Shown here in pieces: positions 35,827 through 45,572 of a stretch of 64,000 nucleotides of DNA (the stretch's first letter is position 1; each line of letters opens with the position of its first letter). The notes under the pieces were generated by a model. The model searched no databases, was not told the origin of the DNA, and saw only the letters and a list, made by a program, of their open reading frames with translations. This DNA comes from Sphingobacteriaceae bacterium. Lineage in GTDB: Bacteria > Bacteroidota > Bacteroidia > B-17B0 > Aurantibacillaceae. The position numbers were made by a program, and so were the translations under genes. The stretch covers positions 620,001 through 684,000 of the forward strand of contig NVQB01000001.1 in assembly GCA_002319075.1 (NCBI GenBank), given 5' to 3'.

Positions 35827-36201
35827 ATGAGCAGATTTACAGTAATTATAATTTCAGCCTGCACGAGCAAATTGGCACCTGTAATGGCAATAGGTTGCTT
35901 AGTTTTGTTTATTAGCTGCAAAAAAAATGAAATCCCACCCCCGGCGGAAAACGAAATTTATTTAATGTATAAAATGTTTAGTCCGCAGCAACTTACTGTA
36001 AAAAAAGGCAAAGAAGTTATTTTCACTAACCGCGACAATGCCAATCATAGCGCTACTTCCAATGCAGGAGTCTTCAACAGCGGTAAATTAAAAACCGATA
36101 AATCTTATTCCTACACTTTTGATAAAGCTGGCACCTACTACTTTTACTGTAATTATCATTCCTCCAATGTTCAGGAAAACGGTGTTATAACGGTGGAATA
36201 G
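35827..36201 (+). CDS. Cupredoxin (plastocyanin-like) lipoprotein with Gln at the axial position
   Basis: This 124-residue blue-copper-type protein has a lipobox-like LFISC near residue 35; the signal part is unusual, and ATG 35884 is a second possible start. The fold motif FTNRDNANHSATSNAG supplies the first His. The C-terminal loop is CNYHSSNVQENG, giving Cys, His three residues on, and Gln eight residues after the Cys where plastocyanins have Met. A Gln axial ligand is known from stellacyanins and lowers the redox potential. It probably acts as a periplasmic or outer-membrane electron carrier, perhaps with the neighbouring haem protein. Confidence 0.85.
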   Translation: MSRFTVIIISACTSKLAPVMAIGCLVLFISCKKNEIPPPAENEIYLMYKMFSPQQLTVKKGKEVIFTNRDNANHSATSNAGVFNSGKLKTDKSYSYTFDKAGTYYFYCNYHSSNVQENGVITVE

Positions 36202-36264
36202 TTGAGCCTCGCAAAAACCCGTGTCTAAAGTTTTGCGCACCCCAATAAAAAAAAACTATAAATT

Positions 36265-37521
36265 CTAAGATTTTGGTCTGGGCTTAAAATCACGCTTCGG
36301 TCCCCTGTTTCCACCTTGTCCAAATTTCTTTTTAGCGGGGCCGTGTTTTTTAAATCCTTCTTTTTTGTTGGCTTCAGGATCATAAACGGGTCCGACACCT
36401 AATTCTGCAGGCAATGGCATTTTAGGAACTTCAATTCCCATGAGATCTTCAATTTTTGAAAACTTCACCTGGTCGCGTAAATTTATAAATGTTATGGCAA
36501 CCCCAGCACGCGAAGCCCTGGCCGTGCGTCCTATACGGTGTATGTAATCTTCCGGATCCGGTGGCGCATCGTAGTTAATTACAAGATTAATTCCATCCAC
36601 ATCAATACCGCGTGATAAAATATCTGTTCCAATTAATATTCTTAATTTTTTTCCTTTAAAATCACGCATGATTTCTTCACGCTCTGCTTGCTCCAGGTCG
36701 GAGTGAAAAGCCTTGATAGATTTTTCTTCTTTACGTAGATTTTTCTCCAGTAATTTTACATTGTCTTTTGTAGAGCAGAAAATAATAACAGATTGGTAAT
36801 CTTCATTCTTTAAAATGTCTCTTAAAATCCCTTCTTTCTGACTGTCGTGAACAACGTAAGCTTGTTGTACGATTCCAGCTGCCGGCTTGCTGATAGCGAT
36901 ATTTATCTGCTCTGGATTTTTTGTGATCTTGTTAGCCAGTAATCTTATTTTAGACGGCATAGTAGCCGAAAACATAATTGTTTGTCGTTCTTTTGGAAGA
37001 TAATTAATGATGGTGCTTATATCATCAAAGAATCCCATATCAAGCATACGGTCAGCCTCATCTAAAACCAGATGTTGTAAATGCTCGAAATTAATATCCC
37101 CATTTTGAAGCAATGCAATTAGTCGACCAGGTGTAGCGCAAATAATATCTACTCCCTCTCTCAATGCATGTTTCTGTTTTTCCCAGGTCATCCCATCATT
37201 ACCGCCATAAATGGCAATAGAGCCTACCGAACAAAAATAACCCATACCATCAATTTGCTGATCAATTTGCAAAACGAGTTCGCGCGTTGGCGCAATGATA
37301 AGCGTATTTAAGTGGCGTATAGGGGCTCGCACAATATGATCTATAATTGGCAGCAAATATGCAGCTGTCTTGCCTGTTCCTGTTTGCGCGCAGGCAATCA
37401 GATCTTTGTTATCCAGTAATACTGGTATGGCTTGTTCTTGTATGGGGGTGGGAGTTTTATATCCCATGCTGTAAAGTCCTTCTAAAAGTGAAGCGTCAAA
37501 ATTAAAATCGTCGAATGTCAA
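36265..37521 (-). CDS. DEAD-box RNA helicase, RhlE-like
   Basis: This 418-residue RNA helicase has all motifs: Q motif GYKTPTPIQEQAIP, I AQTGTGKT, Ia PTRELVLQ, II DEADRMLDMGF, III SATMP, V GTDILSRGIDVDG and VI HRIGRTARAS. A basic C-terminal tail follows (KKHGPAKKKFGQGGNRGPKR), as in RhlE. It likely acts in ribosome assembly or mRNA decay at low temperature. It is a single gene, divergent to the DUF4421-like gene. Confidence 0.95.
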   Translation of the reverse strand: MTFDDFNFDASLLEGLYSMGYKTPTPIQEQAIPVLLDNKDLIACAQTGTGKTAAYLLPIIDHIVRAPIRHLNTLIIAPTRELVLQIDQQIDGMGYFCSVGSIAIYGGNDGMTWEKQKHALREGVDIICATPGRLIALLQNGDINFEHLQHLVLDEADRMLDMGFFDDISTIINYLPKERQTIMFSATMPSKIRLLANKITKNPEQINIAISKPAAGIVQQAYVVHDSQKEGILRDILKNEDYQSVIIFCSTKDNVKLLEKNLRKEEKSIKAFHSDLEQAEREEIMRDFKGKKLRILIGTDILSRGIDVDGINLVINYDAPPDPEDYIHRIGRTARASRAGVAITFINLRDQVKFSKIEDLMGIEVPKMPLPAELGVGPVYDPEANKKEGFKKHGPAKKKFGQGGNRGPKRDFKPRPKS

Positions 37522-37648
37522 TGGAGTAATATTAGTTCATTAAAAATAAGTATCTAAGTTAAGCTTTTAAAGTGATTTTTTTTGAGTTATTACCCAAAAA
37601 AGCTAAACTTGATAAAGCCTTGCTCTGGCACAATTTTTTGAGCACTTA

Positions 37649-38830
37649 ATGATCATCCTCCGTAAACATATTTTAGTAGCCATTTTCACAGTGTATCTCT
37701 ATCCGGCATTTTCTCAGGTGGATAGTCTCGCTAAAGTTTTAATCGACACCATTAAGGGAAAAATAACTGACGATGAAATTCCTTCTAAAACGTTTAAAGA
37801 TAAATTTATGTACCCACACCGCTTGTACGTAAAGTATTTACTGGCTCCTAAAAAGCCCTACCTGGATACATCTTATATCAAATCCAACAAAAGAAAATTA
37901 ACGATTACTGTTCCTATTGCGAAAAAATACTACGGGTTTAATTTTATTGATCTTGAACAAAAAAAAGCTCTTAAATTTTCACCAAATAATTATTATCATC
38001 TTGGATTTAATTTCAGCAACATCATTGTAACGTTCGGTTTTTATCCGGGAATTAAATTTGGAGCAAAGGAAGGCAAAGGCAAAACAACCAGCAGAGATTA
38101 CCAGGTTACGTTTATCGGACGAAAGGTTATTACAGACGTGAATTATCAGCGTTATAGAGGCTTTTATCTCTTTAATACAAAAGATTATGAAGTAAATGTT
38201 TTAGATGCTGATAATGTAGTGATAAGGCCAGATATCAATGTGTTTTCTTTTGGTGTAAACACCATGTTTATTTTTAACGATAAAAAGTATTCTCTTCGCG
38301 GTGCTTTTTCCTTCACAGATGTACAACGTAAAAGTGCAGGATCTTTTATGGCCGGCTTGTATCACTCTTACACTTTAATTACTTCAGGAAAATCTCCGCT
38401 GATTCCACAAGCGCTCGATTCGGTTTTTTCGCCTAAGCTCTATGCTATTAATAAGATTTCGCTGATTACCGTTGGTCTAAGCGCCGGCTACGGTTACACC
38501 TTTGTTTACAAAAAAATAATTTTAAGTTCTGCGGTGAATGTTGGATTTGGTGGCCAGAAAACCAATTACACTACAACCGACGATAAAGGACATACGCTTT
38601 CCATAAATCCCTCTGTTCACTTAAATGCAAAAGCAGCTATACGCTATGACAACCTGAGATTTTTCATCGGTTTGCTTTCCAGTTATGATAACAATTACAC
38701 CTTAAACCCTGAGTTATTTAATACGGAAAGCTATATCGCACGACTGGTAGTGTTTTCGGGTTACCGGTTTAATATAAAACAAAACGGCTCAAAAGTGCTA
38801 AGAGCAATGGGGCTTATAGATTACAATTAA
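37649..38830 (+). CDS. DUF4421-like outer-membrane beta-barrel protein
   Basis: This 393-residue protein has a signal peptide (ILVAIFTVYLYPAFS), then PYLDTSYIKSNKRKLTITVP and many alternating hydrophobic strands ending in YRFNIKQNG. These match, as far as I can recall, the DUF4421 family of Bacteroidota barrels. The function is unknown. It is convergent with the barrel gene at 38841. Confidence 0.75.
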   Translation: MIILRKHILVAIFTVYLYPAFSQVDSLAKVLIDTIKGKITDDEIPSKTFKDKFMYPHRLYVKYLLAPKKPYLDTSYIKSNKRKLTITVPIAKKYYGFNFIDLEQKKALKFSPNNYYHLGFNFSNIIVTFGFYPGIKFGAKEGKGKTTSRDYQVTFIGRKVITDVNYQRYRGFYLFNTKDYEVNVLDADNVVIRPDINVFSFGVNTMFIFNDKKYSLRGAFSFTDVQRKSAGSFMAGLYHSYTLITSGKSPLIPQALDSVFSPKLYAINKISLITVGLSAGYGYTFVYKKIILSSAVNVGFGGQKTNYTTTDDKGHTLSINPSVHLNAKAAIRYDNLRFFIGLLSSYDNNYTLNPELFNTESYIARLVVFSGYRFNIKQNGSKVLRAMGLIDYN

Positions 38831-38840
38831 ATTGATCGGT

Positions 38841-39668
38841 TTAGAAGGCAAATCCTAAACAGATACCCATAAATCGCAGATTAAACATCGGTAACATTGA
38901 CGACATAAATGCAGAATTAGAAGTTGTCTGAACATTCGGTTCGATACCAAACATTGAAAAATTTTCAAAATTTTGGTTGGCCTGTTCTCTCACAAAGGCT
39001 TGCTGATCTTCCGTTAAATTAATACCATCAATTTTCCAGGTGTAAGTGTACTTGGCCTTTCCATAGCCACCACCTACTATCCACCAGTCTATACTGAAGT
39101 GTTTAGCAATGATCCATTGCTTTCCTATCATTAACCCTCCGGTGCCACCAGAATAGTCGTGCGTGGCGCGTGCAGTATAAACAGGTTGCCCTGGACTACT
39201 CACATCCTGATAAGAAACCGTTTGATGTGCGGTGTAATGTGCGTACCGATAATATGCTGCTATATAAAAACCATTTGGCGCAGAATGGCCCTCTCTTCCA
39301 AAAGGATAAAATCTGAATTCCGGCGTAATATTTTTTCCTTCGTAAACCGGTGTTGAAAAGTTAGAAGAATACGGATTGTCGTCGATGGCGTTATATAAGT
39401 CTTCCGAAAGCGTGCGCTTAGGTAAAATACTTGCTCCAAGCGCTATGCTCATCTTTCTGTGAAAAGCATATTCTGCCTGCAACGACAACGAACGAAAAAC
39501 AAGGGGAGTCAAATTTAATTTAATTGCAAAATGAGGATCTCCCTCCCCTATTGCCTTGCCGGTTTCTAAATAGGATTGCCTTTTTGGTGGGAAAGGCTCC
39601 TGGTCCTTGCCTGAGACTATTATTTCTGCAAGAACAAAAAGGGATAGTAAAAGATAGCGCATTTTCAT
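38841..39668 (-). CDS. Outer-membrane beta-barrel protein (DUF3575-like)
   Basis: This 275-residue protein has a signal peptide (RYLLLSLFVLAEIIVSG) and then HFAIKLNLTPLVFRSLSLQA, EYAFHRKMSIALGAS and GGLMIGKQWIIAKHFSIDWW, the strand-turn pattern of DUF3575-type barrels. It ends with Phe (FMGICLGFAF), as expected for recognition by the BAM machinery. The role is unknown. Confidence 0.75.
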   Translation of the reverse strand: MKMRYLLLSLFVLAEIIVSGKDQEPFPPKRQSYLETGKAIGEGDPHFAIKLNLTPLVFRSLSLQAEYAFHRKMSIALGASILPKRTLSEDLYNAIDDNPYSSNFSTPVYEGKNITPEFRFYPFGREGHSAPNGFYIAAYYRYAHYTAHQTVSYQDVSSPGQPVYTARATHDYSGGTGGLMIGKQWIIAKHFSIDWWIVGGGYGKAKYTYTWKIDGINLTEDQQAFVREQANQNFENFSMFGIEPNVQTTSNSAFMSSMLPMFNLRFMGICLGFAF

Positions 39669-39755
39669 AAGTTAAACTTTTGCCGTTTATACCTAAATGA
39701 TGCAAAACCCATTCCATCGCCATAAAGTGCTTATTACAGCAGTATACAAAATAAA

Positions 39756-39780
39756 AACGCCAGACAAAATGCCCGGCGTT
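39756..39780 (-). terminator. Terminator after the barrel gene at 39802
   Basis: AACGCC (39756-39761) pairs with GGCGTT (39775-39780). On the minus strand the hairpin is followed by a T-rich run, 20 bp after the stop of the gene. Confidence 0.7.
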
Positions 39781-39801
39781 CTATATGATATAACTCTAGT
39801 A

Positions 39802-40590
39802 TTAGAATTTAAAACCTAAAGTTGCTCTGAAATTCCCTACAGAGTATTTTTCGTCTGTATCTTCATCAATATCTGTTCCGTCGTATATACGAGAAATATT
39901 GGTCAACCTTCCAAAACGGTAGCCTAAACCAACACTAAATACTTTGAAATGGTAGGCAGCCCCAACTTCATGAGAAACACCCGTGTAAATAGAATTAAAT
40001 CCAATTTTTTCGGTAGTGGTAGGATCATTGCTTTCAAGAGCACCAAATTCATCCGTTAAATTAAAACCAATTTGATAGAACAAATCTACACCCATAGTTT
40101 CATTAATTGCAACACCTACTTGTGGTCCTACTCTTAATGGACTGATTTGTGCAGCTCTGAACCTGTCACCATCTATAGACATTGCGGTGTAACTTAATGA
40201 TAACCATGTTGCGCGCAAACCGATACCAACTTTATCGTCGGCCAGTTTAGCAAATCTGAAATAGTTTCCAAATTCAAAATCAAATCCGATTTTGTAGGTA
40301 GCATCGCCTGATTCATAATAAGGATTTAAGAATTTTTTAGAAGGAAAGTGAAGTCCGAAATTCAAAAACAATCCACCACCTGTAACTTCAGCCTCTTCCC
40401 AGTCGCGCGCGCTTGAAGAGCTGAATGCACTTGTCTTCAGTTTTAAAATATTTCTTGGTTGGGTTCTGTTTTTAAAAATAAAACTAGAGTTCGAAGACTC
40501 AGTAGTAGCTCTAAATTGCAAAGTTTCTTTTGCATTCATCGCCAATCCACTGATTAGCAAAGCTGCGATCATCATTTTTGGAGAATTCAT
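39802..40590 (-). CDS. Outer-membrane beta-barrel protein, unknown family
   Basis: This 262-residue protein has a signal peptide (KMMIAALLISGLAMNAKE) and a strand-rich body: GGGLFLNFGLHFPSKKF, YKIGFDFEFGNYFRFA, VGIGLRATWLSLSYTAMS and GAAYHFKVFSVGLGYRFGRL. It ends in Phe (RATLGFKF), as in barrels. It looks like the small transporter-less barrels common in Bacteroidota. No function can be given. Confidence 0.75.
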   Translation of the reverse strand: MNSPKMMIAALLISGLAMNAKETLQFRATTESSNSSFIFKNRTQPRNILKLKTSAFSSSSARDWEEAEVTGGGLFLNFGLHFPSKKFLNPYYESGDATYKIGFDFEFGNYFRFAKLADDKVGIGLRATWLSLSYTAMSIDGDRFRAAQISPLRVGPQVGVAINETMGVDLFYQIGFNLTDEFGALESNDPTTTEKIGFNSIYTGVSHEVGAAYHFKVFSVGLGYRFGRLTNISRIYDGTDIDEDTDEKYSVGNFRATLGFKF

Positions 40591-40716
40591 AAGGTTGTGA
40601 TTAAGGGGTTATAATTTTATGCAATATCTTTCTTTTTTTTCACTTATGCTAACACATTTTAACCGTTCTACTCCAAATTTCTAAAGATCTATTTTTGACA
40701 ATTTTGGTAGAAACAA

Positions 40717-40748
40717 AAAAATCCCGGAGATTTCTTCCCGGGATTTTT
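40717..40748 (-). terminator. Terminator after RNase Y gene
   Basis: AAAAATCCCGG pairs with CCGGGATTTTT around a short loop. On the minus strand it is followed by T-runs, and it lies 15 bp past the rny stop. The hairpin is symmetrical enough to work in both directions. Confidence 0.85.
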
Positions 40749-40763
40749 CTTTTTTTTAAAAAA

Positions 40764-42314
40764 TTATTTCGCGTATCCTGTTGCTCTGACTTCTCTTATT
40801 ACCGTTACTTTTACCTGACCGGGATAAGTCATTTCTGTCTGAATGCGCTGTGAAATTTCAAAAGCCAATTGTTCCGCTCTTCCGTCATTTACTTTATCGC
40901 TTGAAACGATTACACGTACTTCACGGCCTGCCTGGATGGCGTAAGTTTTTTCCACACCGTCGTAACTTAAAGCCAATGCTTCAAGATCTTTTAAACGCTT
41001 CATATACTGCTCGGCAATCTCGCGACGGGCACCAGGACGGGCACCGCTGATAGCGTCACACACCTGGATGATTGGAGAATACAAAGTAGTCATCTCAATT
41101 TCATCGTGGTGAGCTCCGATAGCATTTACAACTTCCGGTTTTTCTTTGTATTGTTCAGCCAGCTTCATTCCTAATAAAGCATGTGGTAATTCTGGTTCGT
41201 TATCTGGAACTTTTCCTATATCGTGTAAAAGTCCTGCACGTTTTGCAACTTTAGGATTTAAACCCATTTCACTGGCCATAATTCCGCAGAGGTTAGCAAC
41301 CTCACGACTATGCTGTAATAAATTTTGACCATAAGAAGAACGGTATTTCATTCTTCCCACCATGCGAATTAATTCAGGATGAAGTCCGTGAATTCCTAAA
41401 TCAATACAAGTTCTTTTTCCTGTTTCAATAATTTCTTCCTCCAGCATTTTTTTGGTTTTCTCAACCACCTCTTCAATACGTGCCGGGTGAATACGTCCAT
41501 CAGTAACCAACTGATGCAAAGCCAAACGGCAAATTTCACGACGAATAGAATCAAAACAACTTAATGTAATAGCATCAGGAGTGTCGTCCACAATAATTTC
41601 AACGCCGGTGGCAGCTTCTAAAGCACGAATATTACGCCCTTCACGTCCAATAATACGGCCTTTTGTTTCATCGCCCTCAATATGGAAAACCGAAATAGAA
41701 TTTTCGATAGCCGTTTCAGTAGCTACACGTTGTATGGTTTGGAGAACAATCTTTTTAGCCTCTTTATTTGCAGTCAATTTTGCCTCTTCCATGATGTCTT
41801 TTACATACACCATTGATTGTGTTTTTGCTTCTGCTTTAATAGATTCAACCAATTGTGCTTTGGCATCTTCTGCTTTTAAACCGCTTATTTTTTCAAGCAT
41901 TTCTACTTGTTTGCGGTGACCTTTTTCCACCTCATCCAAACGGTGTTTGTAAAGTTCAATTTGTTGGTTTGCCTGATTTTTGGCAGATTCCAATTCTTTA
42001 TCTTTACGGTTTTGCTCTTCTATTTTTTTGTTTAATTCGCTTTCTTTTTGTTTAGCTCTGTTCTCTGATTGGGCAATATGGGCATTTTTTTCCTGAACCG
42101 CTTTGTCGTGTTCCGATTTTAATTGCAGGAACTTTTCTTTAGCCTGCAATATTTTTTCTTGTTTGATAGCTTCAGATTTAACCTCTGCCTCTTTAATAAG
42201 GTTTTCTTTTTCTTTTGTACCGCTAGCATTTAGTTTGCTTCCAGCAATTAAAAATCCTGCTATAACACCAACAATTAGGGCTGCCGCAATAAAAACAATT
42301 GTCAAAATTTCCAT
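40764..42314 (-). CDS. rny: Ribonuclease Y
   Basis: This 516-residue membrane-anchored endoribonuclease starts mRNA decay. It has an N-terminal membrane helix ([20 protein letters not shown]), a long coiled coil (about 35-180), a KH domain ([20 protein letters not shown]) and an HD domain ([16 protein letters not shown] ... GAHHDEIEM). The start is ATG 42312-42314, directly before the membrane helix. The frame extends to 42371 but would overlap the zapA terminator. A strong terminator lies between zapA and this gene. Confidence 0.97.
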   Translation of the reverse strand: MEILTIVFIAAALIVGVIAGFLIAGSKLNASGTKEKENLIKEAEVKSEAIKQEKILQAKEKFLQLKSEHDKAVQEKNAHIAQSENRAKQKESELNKKIEEQNRKDKELESAKNQANQQIELYKHRLDEVEKGHRKQVEMLEKISGLKAEDAKAQLVESIKAEAKTQSMVYVKDIMEEAKLTANKEAKKIVLQTIQRVATETAIENSISVFHIEGDETKGRIIGREGRNIRALEAATGVEIIVDDTPDAITLSCFDSIRREICRLALHQLVTDGRIHPARIEEVVEKTKKMLEEEIIETGKRTCIDLGIHGLHPELIRMVGRMKYRSSYGQNLLQHSREVANLCGIMASEMGLNPKVAKRAGLLHDIGKVPDNEPELPHALLGMKLAEQYKEKPEVVNAIGAHHDEIEMTTLYSPIIQVCDAISGARPGARREIAEQYMKRLKDLEALALSYDGVEKTYAIQAGREVRVIVSSDKVNDGRAEQLAFEISQRIQTEMTYPGQVKVTVIREVRATGYAK

Positions 42315-42360
42315 CTTCTCTTTTCTTTTTATCCCGGCTGTGTGGCCGGAATGGGTTAAT

Positions 42361-42405
42361 AAAAAACGCACAAACTTATTTCGCCTGGCGTAACAAATTT
42401 GTGCG
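42361..42405 (-). terminator. Strong terminator between zapA and rny
   Basis: A hairpin of about 19 bp with three mismatches spans 42367-42405 (CGCACAAACTT ... AAATTTGTGCG outer stem, CGCC/GGCG at the tip). On the minus strand it is followed by TTTTTT (42361-42366). It lies 23 bp beyond the zapA stop. Confidence 0.85.
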
Positions 42406-42427
42406 TGGATAGAATGTAAAACTAAAT

Positions 42428-42739
42428 TTACTCTTCTTTGATACTATTAATGTTGTTCTGATGCTCTTTTAACATCACTTCAACATCGGCAAAAAGCAGC
42501 TTTAAATGACTTAATTCCTTCTCCGCATTGGTGGCTTGCTTGTAGAGCTGAGATACCAGCTGCAACATTACCATACCCAACACATCCTTCTTATCTTTAA
42601 TTGCGTAGTTTTTTTCAAACTCCACAATTTTGTTATTTATCAGATCAACAGCCTCTTTAATATTTTGCTCGTCGTCGGCATTAACCTTTAAAGGAAAAAC
42701 GCTTCCGGCTATTTCAACTTTTATATTTACTTCGCTCAT
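42428..42739 (-). CDS. zapA: Cell division protein ZapA
   Basis: This 103-residue FtsZ-ring-associated protein has the ZapA domain ([53 protein letters not shown]) followed by a C-terminal coiled coil used for tetramer formation. It bundles FtsZ filaments at midcell. It lies 18 bp after the large coiled-coil gene, so the two are probably one operon. Confidence 0.92.
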   Translation of the reverse strand: MSEVNIKVEIAGSVFPLKVNADDEQNIKEAVDLINNKIVEFEKNYAIKDKKDVLGMVMLQLVSQLYKQATNAEKELSHLKLLFADVEVMLKEHQNNINSIKEE

Positions 42740-42757
42740 TTAAAGAGGGCGTTAATA

Positions 42758-45112
42758 TTAAGCACTTAATAACGCTATGCACTTATCAATTTCACGCACC
42801 AAATCGTTTATTTGTTCTTTCATCTGGGATTTTTCACTGTTCCCTTCCGAATTATTCGCTAAAATAACATTCTTTCGGTGATTATTCAAGCTTGTAACAT
42901 CAATTCTTTCACTTTCAACGTGTTGGGAAATAGATCCTATAACATCGTTCATTTTCAACAATTGGTTAGCCATTTGTTCTTTTTCATCTAATAAGGCTAA
43001 TTTCTGATCATTTAGTCCATCTATTTGCTTAAACAACCTGTCAATAAATGCCTCCTGCTCTTCTACTTTACTTGAATTTCTTAAGGATTCAATCTCTGAC
43101 TCGTACTCACTAAGTTTATTATTCATAGCAAGAACACTTTCATTCAAGCCACTGATTACCGTTTGTAATACATCGATTTCCGAACTTAAACTAAGTTTTT
43201 CAGCCAGCACCGAATCAAGGTTTAACTGTAAATTTGACACTTGAACTCCTGCTTCTGAAGAACTTTGAACTTGTTCACGTAAAGCATGTACCTCCTCTTT
43301 TAGTTGCGTTACTTCAATAGTAAGTGCAGCAGTGTTAGCTTCAAGATTGGTAATCTCAAAATTTTTGTTAGCCAAGGTTTCTTTGAAGTACTCGCTTTTA
43401 CCAACACTCTGTATTCTTATCTCTTCAAGTTCGCCTTTTAGTAAAGTGATTTCTGATTCCTGAGCTTCTACCTTATCCTGTGCTAAATCTATTTCAACAA
43501 TAAGGTTAGTATTTTCGGCCAATAATTTCTGATACTCTAGTTCCTGAACTTTTAATTCTTTAGATGCCGAAGCTTCAAGTTCCTTTTTATAAGTTTCTAA
43601 TTCCTGTTCTTTATCAGAGAATGAATTTTCAAAACTCTCAAGTCGGGCATTTAAGGTTTCTATCTGCAAGCCTGCCTGAGCTAACTCCTGTAATTTTAAT
43701 TCAAGCGAAAGTTCTGTTTCGCTCAATGAATTGGTAGAAGACTCTAAAAGAAGTCCCATGTTTTTCAATTCCAGGTTCAAATTATCTATTTGCGAATTGA
43801 GTTCTTCTACATAATCACTATGTGATAAATTTAAAGTAGCGATTTGAAGATTTAACTCATTTACTTGTTCGCTTACAGATAAAGAGGTGTTTTGTTTGTA
43901 AGTCTCAAATTCTGATGTCAGATTTACAAATTTCTCGGTCTCGGTTTGCAATTGCAAACCCAGTTCACTGATCTGAGAACCCAAAGCACTGATCTCCGAA
44001 TCTTTTGATAAAAGTTCTGAATTTAAAGCCGCAAGTTTTTCTGAAGACCCATTAATTTCCTCCTGTACTTTGCCTAACTCATCATTTAATTTTGAGTTTT
44101 GAGTTGTAGAGTGGATTAAAGTGTTAGATAATTTTTCTTCATATTCATTTATTAGGGATGCAAGTTTCGACTCGTTGCTGAGAATTGTTTCGTTTAATAA
44201 AGATTCGTGTGAAGCTTCTAATGCAGATAATTGAAGTTCATGTTGCTCAGTTAATTTGGATTCATTTACCAAAGATTCAGAACGAAGACTTTCTATTTGT
44301 GAGTTAAAGTTAGCCGTCAGTGTAGCACGTTGCTCTTCGAGTGCTGACCTTAAGTTAGCTATTTCTGAAACATAAGAATTTTCAAGTTCACTTAACTTTT
44401 GACTAGATATTGATTCTAGTTGAGAAAGTGTAACCTGGTGAGAATGTTTCATAAAATCAATTTCCTCCTGCGAAGAAGAAGTAAGTGATGAAAGTTGTAA
44501 AAGGTGCTCTGCCCTCAATGAGGAAATTTCTGCCTCGTGAGCAGTTATAAGCCCTGCAACCGTTTCTTCATGGTTTAAAATAAGCGCTTGTTCGGTGTCG
44601 GCCCAGGTAATAGATAGTTCGGAAACACGGTTTTCAAATTCTTCTTTTATACCCGTTTCTTTGTAGTGAGTATTAGTTCTTAACTCGTTAATTTGTAAAG
44701 TAAGTTCTTCTTTAACCCTTTCTAATTCTGATCCAGATTCATTTTTAATCTCTTCAATCTGCGACTCATAACTGGCCGCCATTGTATTTAAATCATCTCT
44801 GAGGCTTTGAATCTCACTCAACCGCGCTTCAATCTCCTCTTGCTTAGCCTGCAATTGTTCCTTAATGCTGCCTCGCAATTCTTTAAATGAAGTTAATTCT
44901 GCTTTGTAATTGGTATTGTCTCTTTCCAGCACCAACAGTTTTGTGTTTAAAACATCAATCGTCACTTGCAGACGTTTGCAGTCCTCATCACGCATGATCA
45001 GTTGATTACGGTAATCACTTAACGAGCGTTTTAACCCGTTAAATTCCTTACGCAACACCACATCATTGTCTAGAACTTGCTGCAATTCAGATTTTAAGCT
45101 TTCTACATTCAT
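42758..45112 (-). CDS. 784-residue coiled-coil protein upstream of zapA
   Basis: This protein is almost all heptad-like coiled coil, rich in Glu, Leu, Ser and Asn. It has no signal peptide and no membrane segment, so it is presumably cytoplasmic. The N-terminus (SLKSELQQVLDNDVVLRKEF) and the C-terminus (SQMKEQINDLVREIDKCIAL) look more conserved than the Ser-rich middle. From memory, many Bacteroidota have only a short coiled-coil gene, about 100 codons, before zapA, ending in a similar INxLVREIDxCIALL tail. This one would then be a long version. A structural role at the division site is inferred from position only. SMC and Rad50 can be excluded, as no ATPase motif exists. Confidence 0.85.
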   Translation of the reverse strand: MNVESLKSELQQVLDNDVVLRKEFNGLKRSLSDYRNQLIMRDEDCKRLQVTIDVLNTKLLVLERDNTNYKAELTSFKELRGSIKEQLQAKQEEIEARLSEIQSLRDDLNTMAASYESQIEEIKNESGSELERVKEELTLQINELRTNTHYKETGIKEEFENRVSELSITWADTEQALILNHEETVAGLITAHEAEISSLRAEHLLQLSSLTSSSQEEIDFMKHSHQVTLSQLESISSQKLSELENSYVSEIANLRSALEEQRATLTANFNSQIESLRSESLVNESKLTEQHELQLSALEASHESLLNETILSNESKLASLINEYEEKLSNTLIHSTTQNSKLNDELGKVQEEINGSSEKLAALNSELLSKDSEISALGSQISELGLQLQTETEKFVNLTSEFETYKQNTSLSVSEQVNELNLQIATLNLSHSDYVEELNSQIDNLNLELKNMGLLLESSTNSLSETELSLELKLQELAQAGLQIETLNARLESFENSFSDKEQELETYKKELEASASKELKVQELEYQKLLAENTNLIVEIDLAQDKVEAQESEITLLKGELEEIRIQSVGKSEYFKETLANKNFEITNLEANTAALTIEVTQLKEEVHALREQVQSSSEAGVQVSNLQLNLDSVLAEKLSLSSEIDVLQTVISGLNESVLAMNNKLSEYESEIESLRNSSKVEEQEAFIDRLFKQIDGLNDQKLALLDEKEQMANQLLKMNDVIGSISQHVESERIDVTSLNNHRKNVILANNSEGNSEKSQMKEQINDLVREIDKCIALLSA

Positions 45113-45572
45113 TTGGAACAGTTTTGATTTTCATAAAAATAGCTAAGTATCACAAGCTGCATACGTTTGCGTGTGTTTATGATTAAACAGTTAAATGTTA
45201 ATTAAGCTCAACGTTATTAAACGTCGCTTGTTAATTACTTAATAGGCCACGTTGCCCTTTAATAAAGGATTTTTGGGTGCAGAGGAGGCGAATAACATTT
45301 TTAAGGACTAAAACACTATCGTTTTTTCAGCGTTGATTTGCGCATCAAAGTCCTGATTTTTTAAAAAAACAGCATGCAACGCCGGTGTATAAAATGAAAT
45401 TTCTTCTTCTAAATTTTACTTTCTTTTTACCTTGAAACGATTTATTTCTTTTTAACACCAAAATATTCTTAAAAAAAACGAACTTTTTGCCTAATTTCTC
45501 GTTTAAAAGATCGATGGGCGTCACGGATAACGCTTTTTTTTGTACTTTTATACTCTTAAACCATAACGTAGC
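45113..45572. other. 460-bp non-coding stretch between the coiled-coil gene and rpoD
   Basis: No open frame of note is present. A folded element lies at 45304-45354: AGGACT pairs with AGTCCT and encloses TTGAT/ATCAA, followed by a T-run (GATTTTTT). It could be the 3' end of a small RNA or an attenuator on the plus strand. The last 80 bp before rpoD are AT-rich and must hold its promoter, but I cannot place it with confidence. Confidence 0.4.

Noticed and set aside
42367-42405. 6S RNA next to zapA, as in E. coli
   Set aside because: The element is a single short hairpin with a T-run, only about 40 nt, and fits a terminator; 6S RNA would be about 180 nt with a large central bubble.
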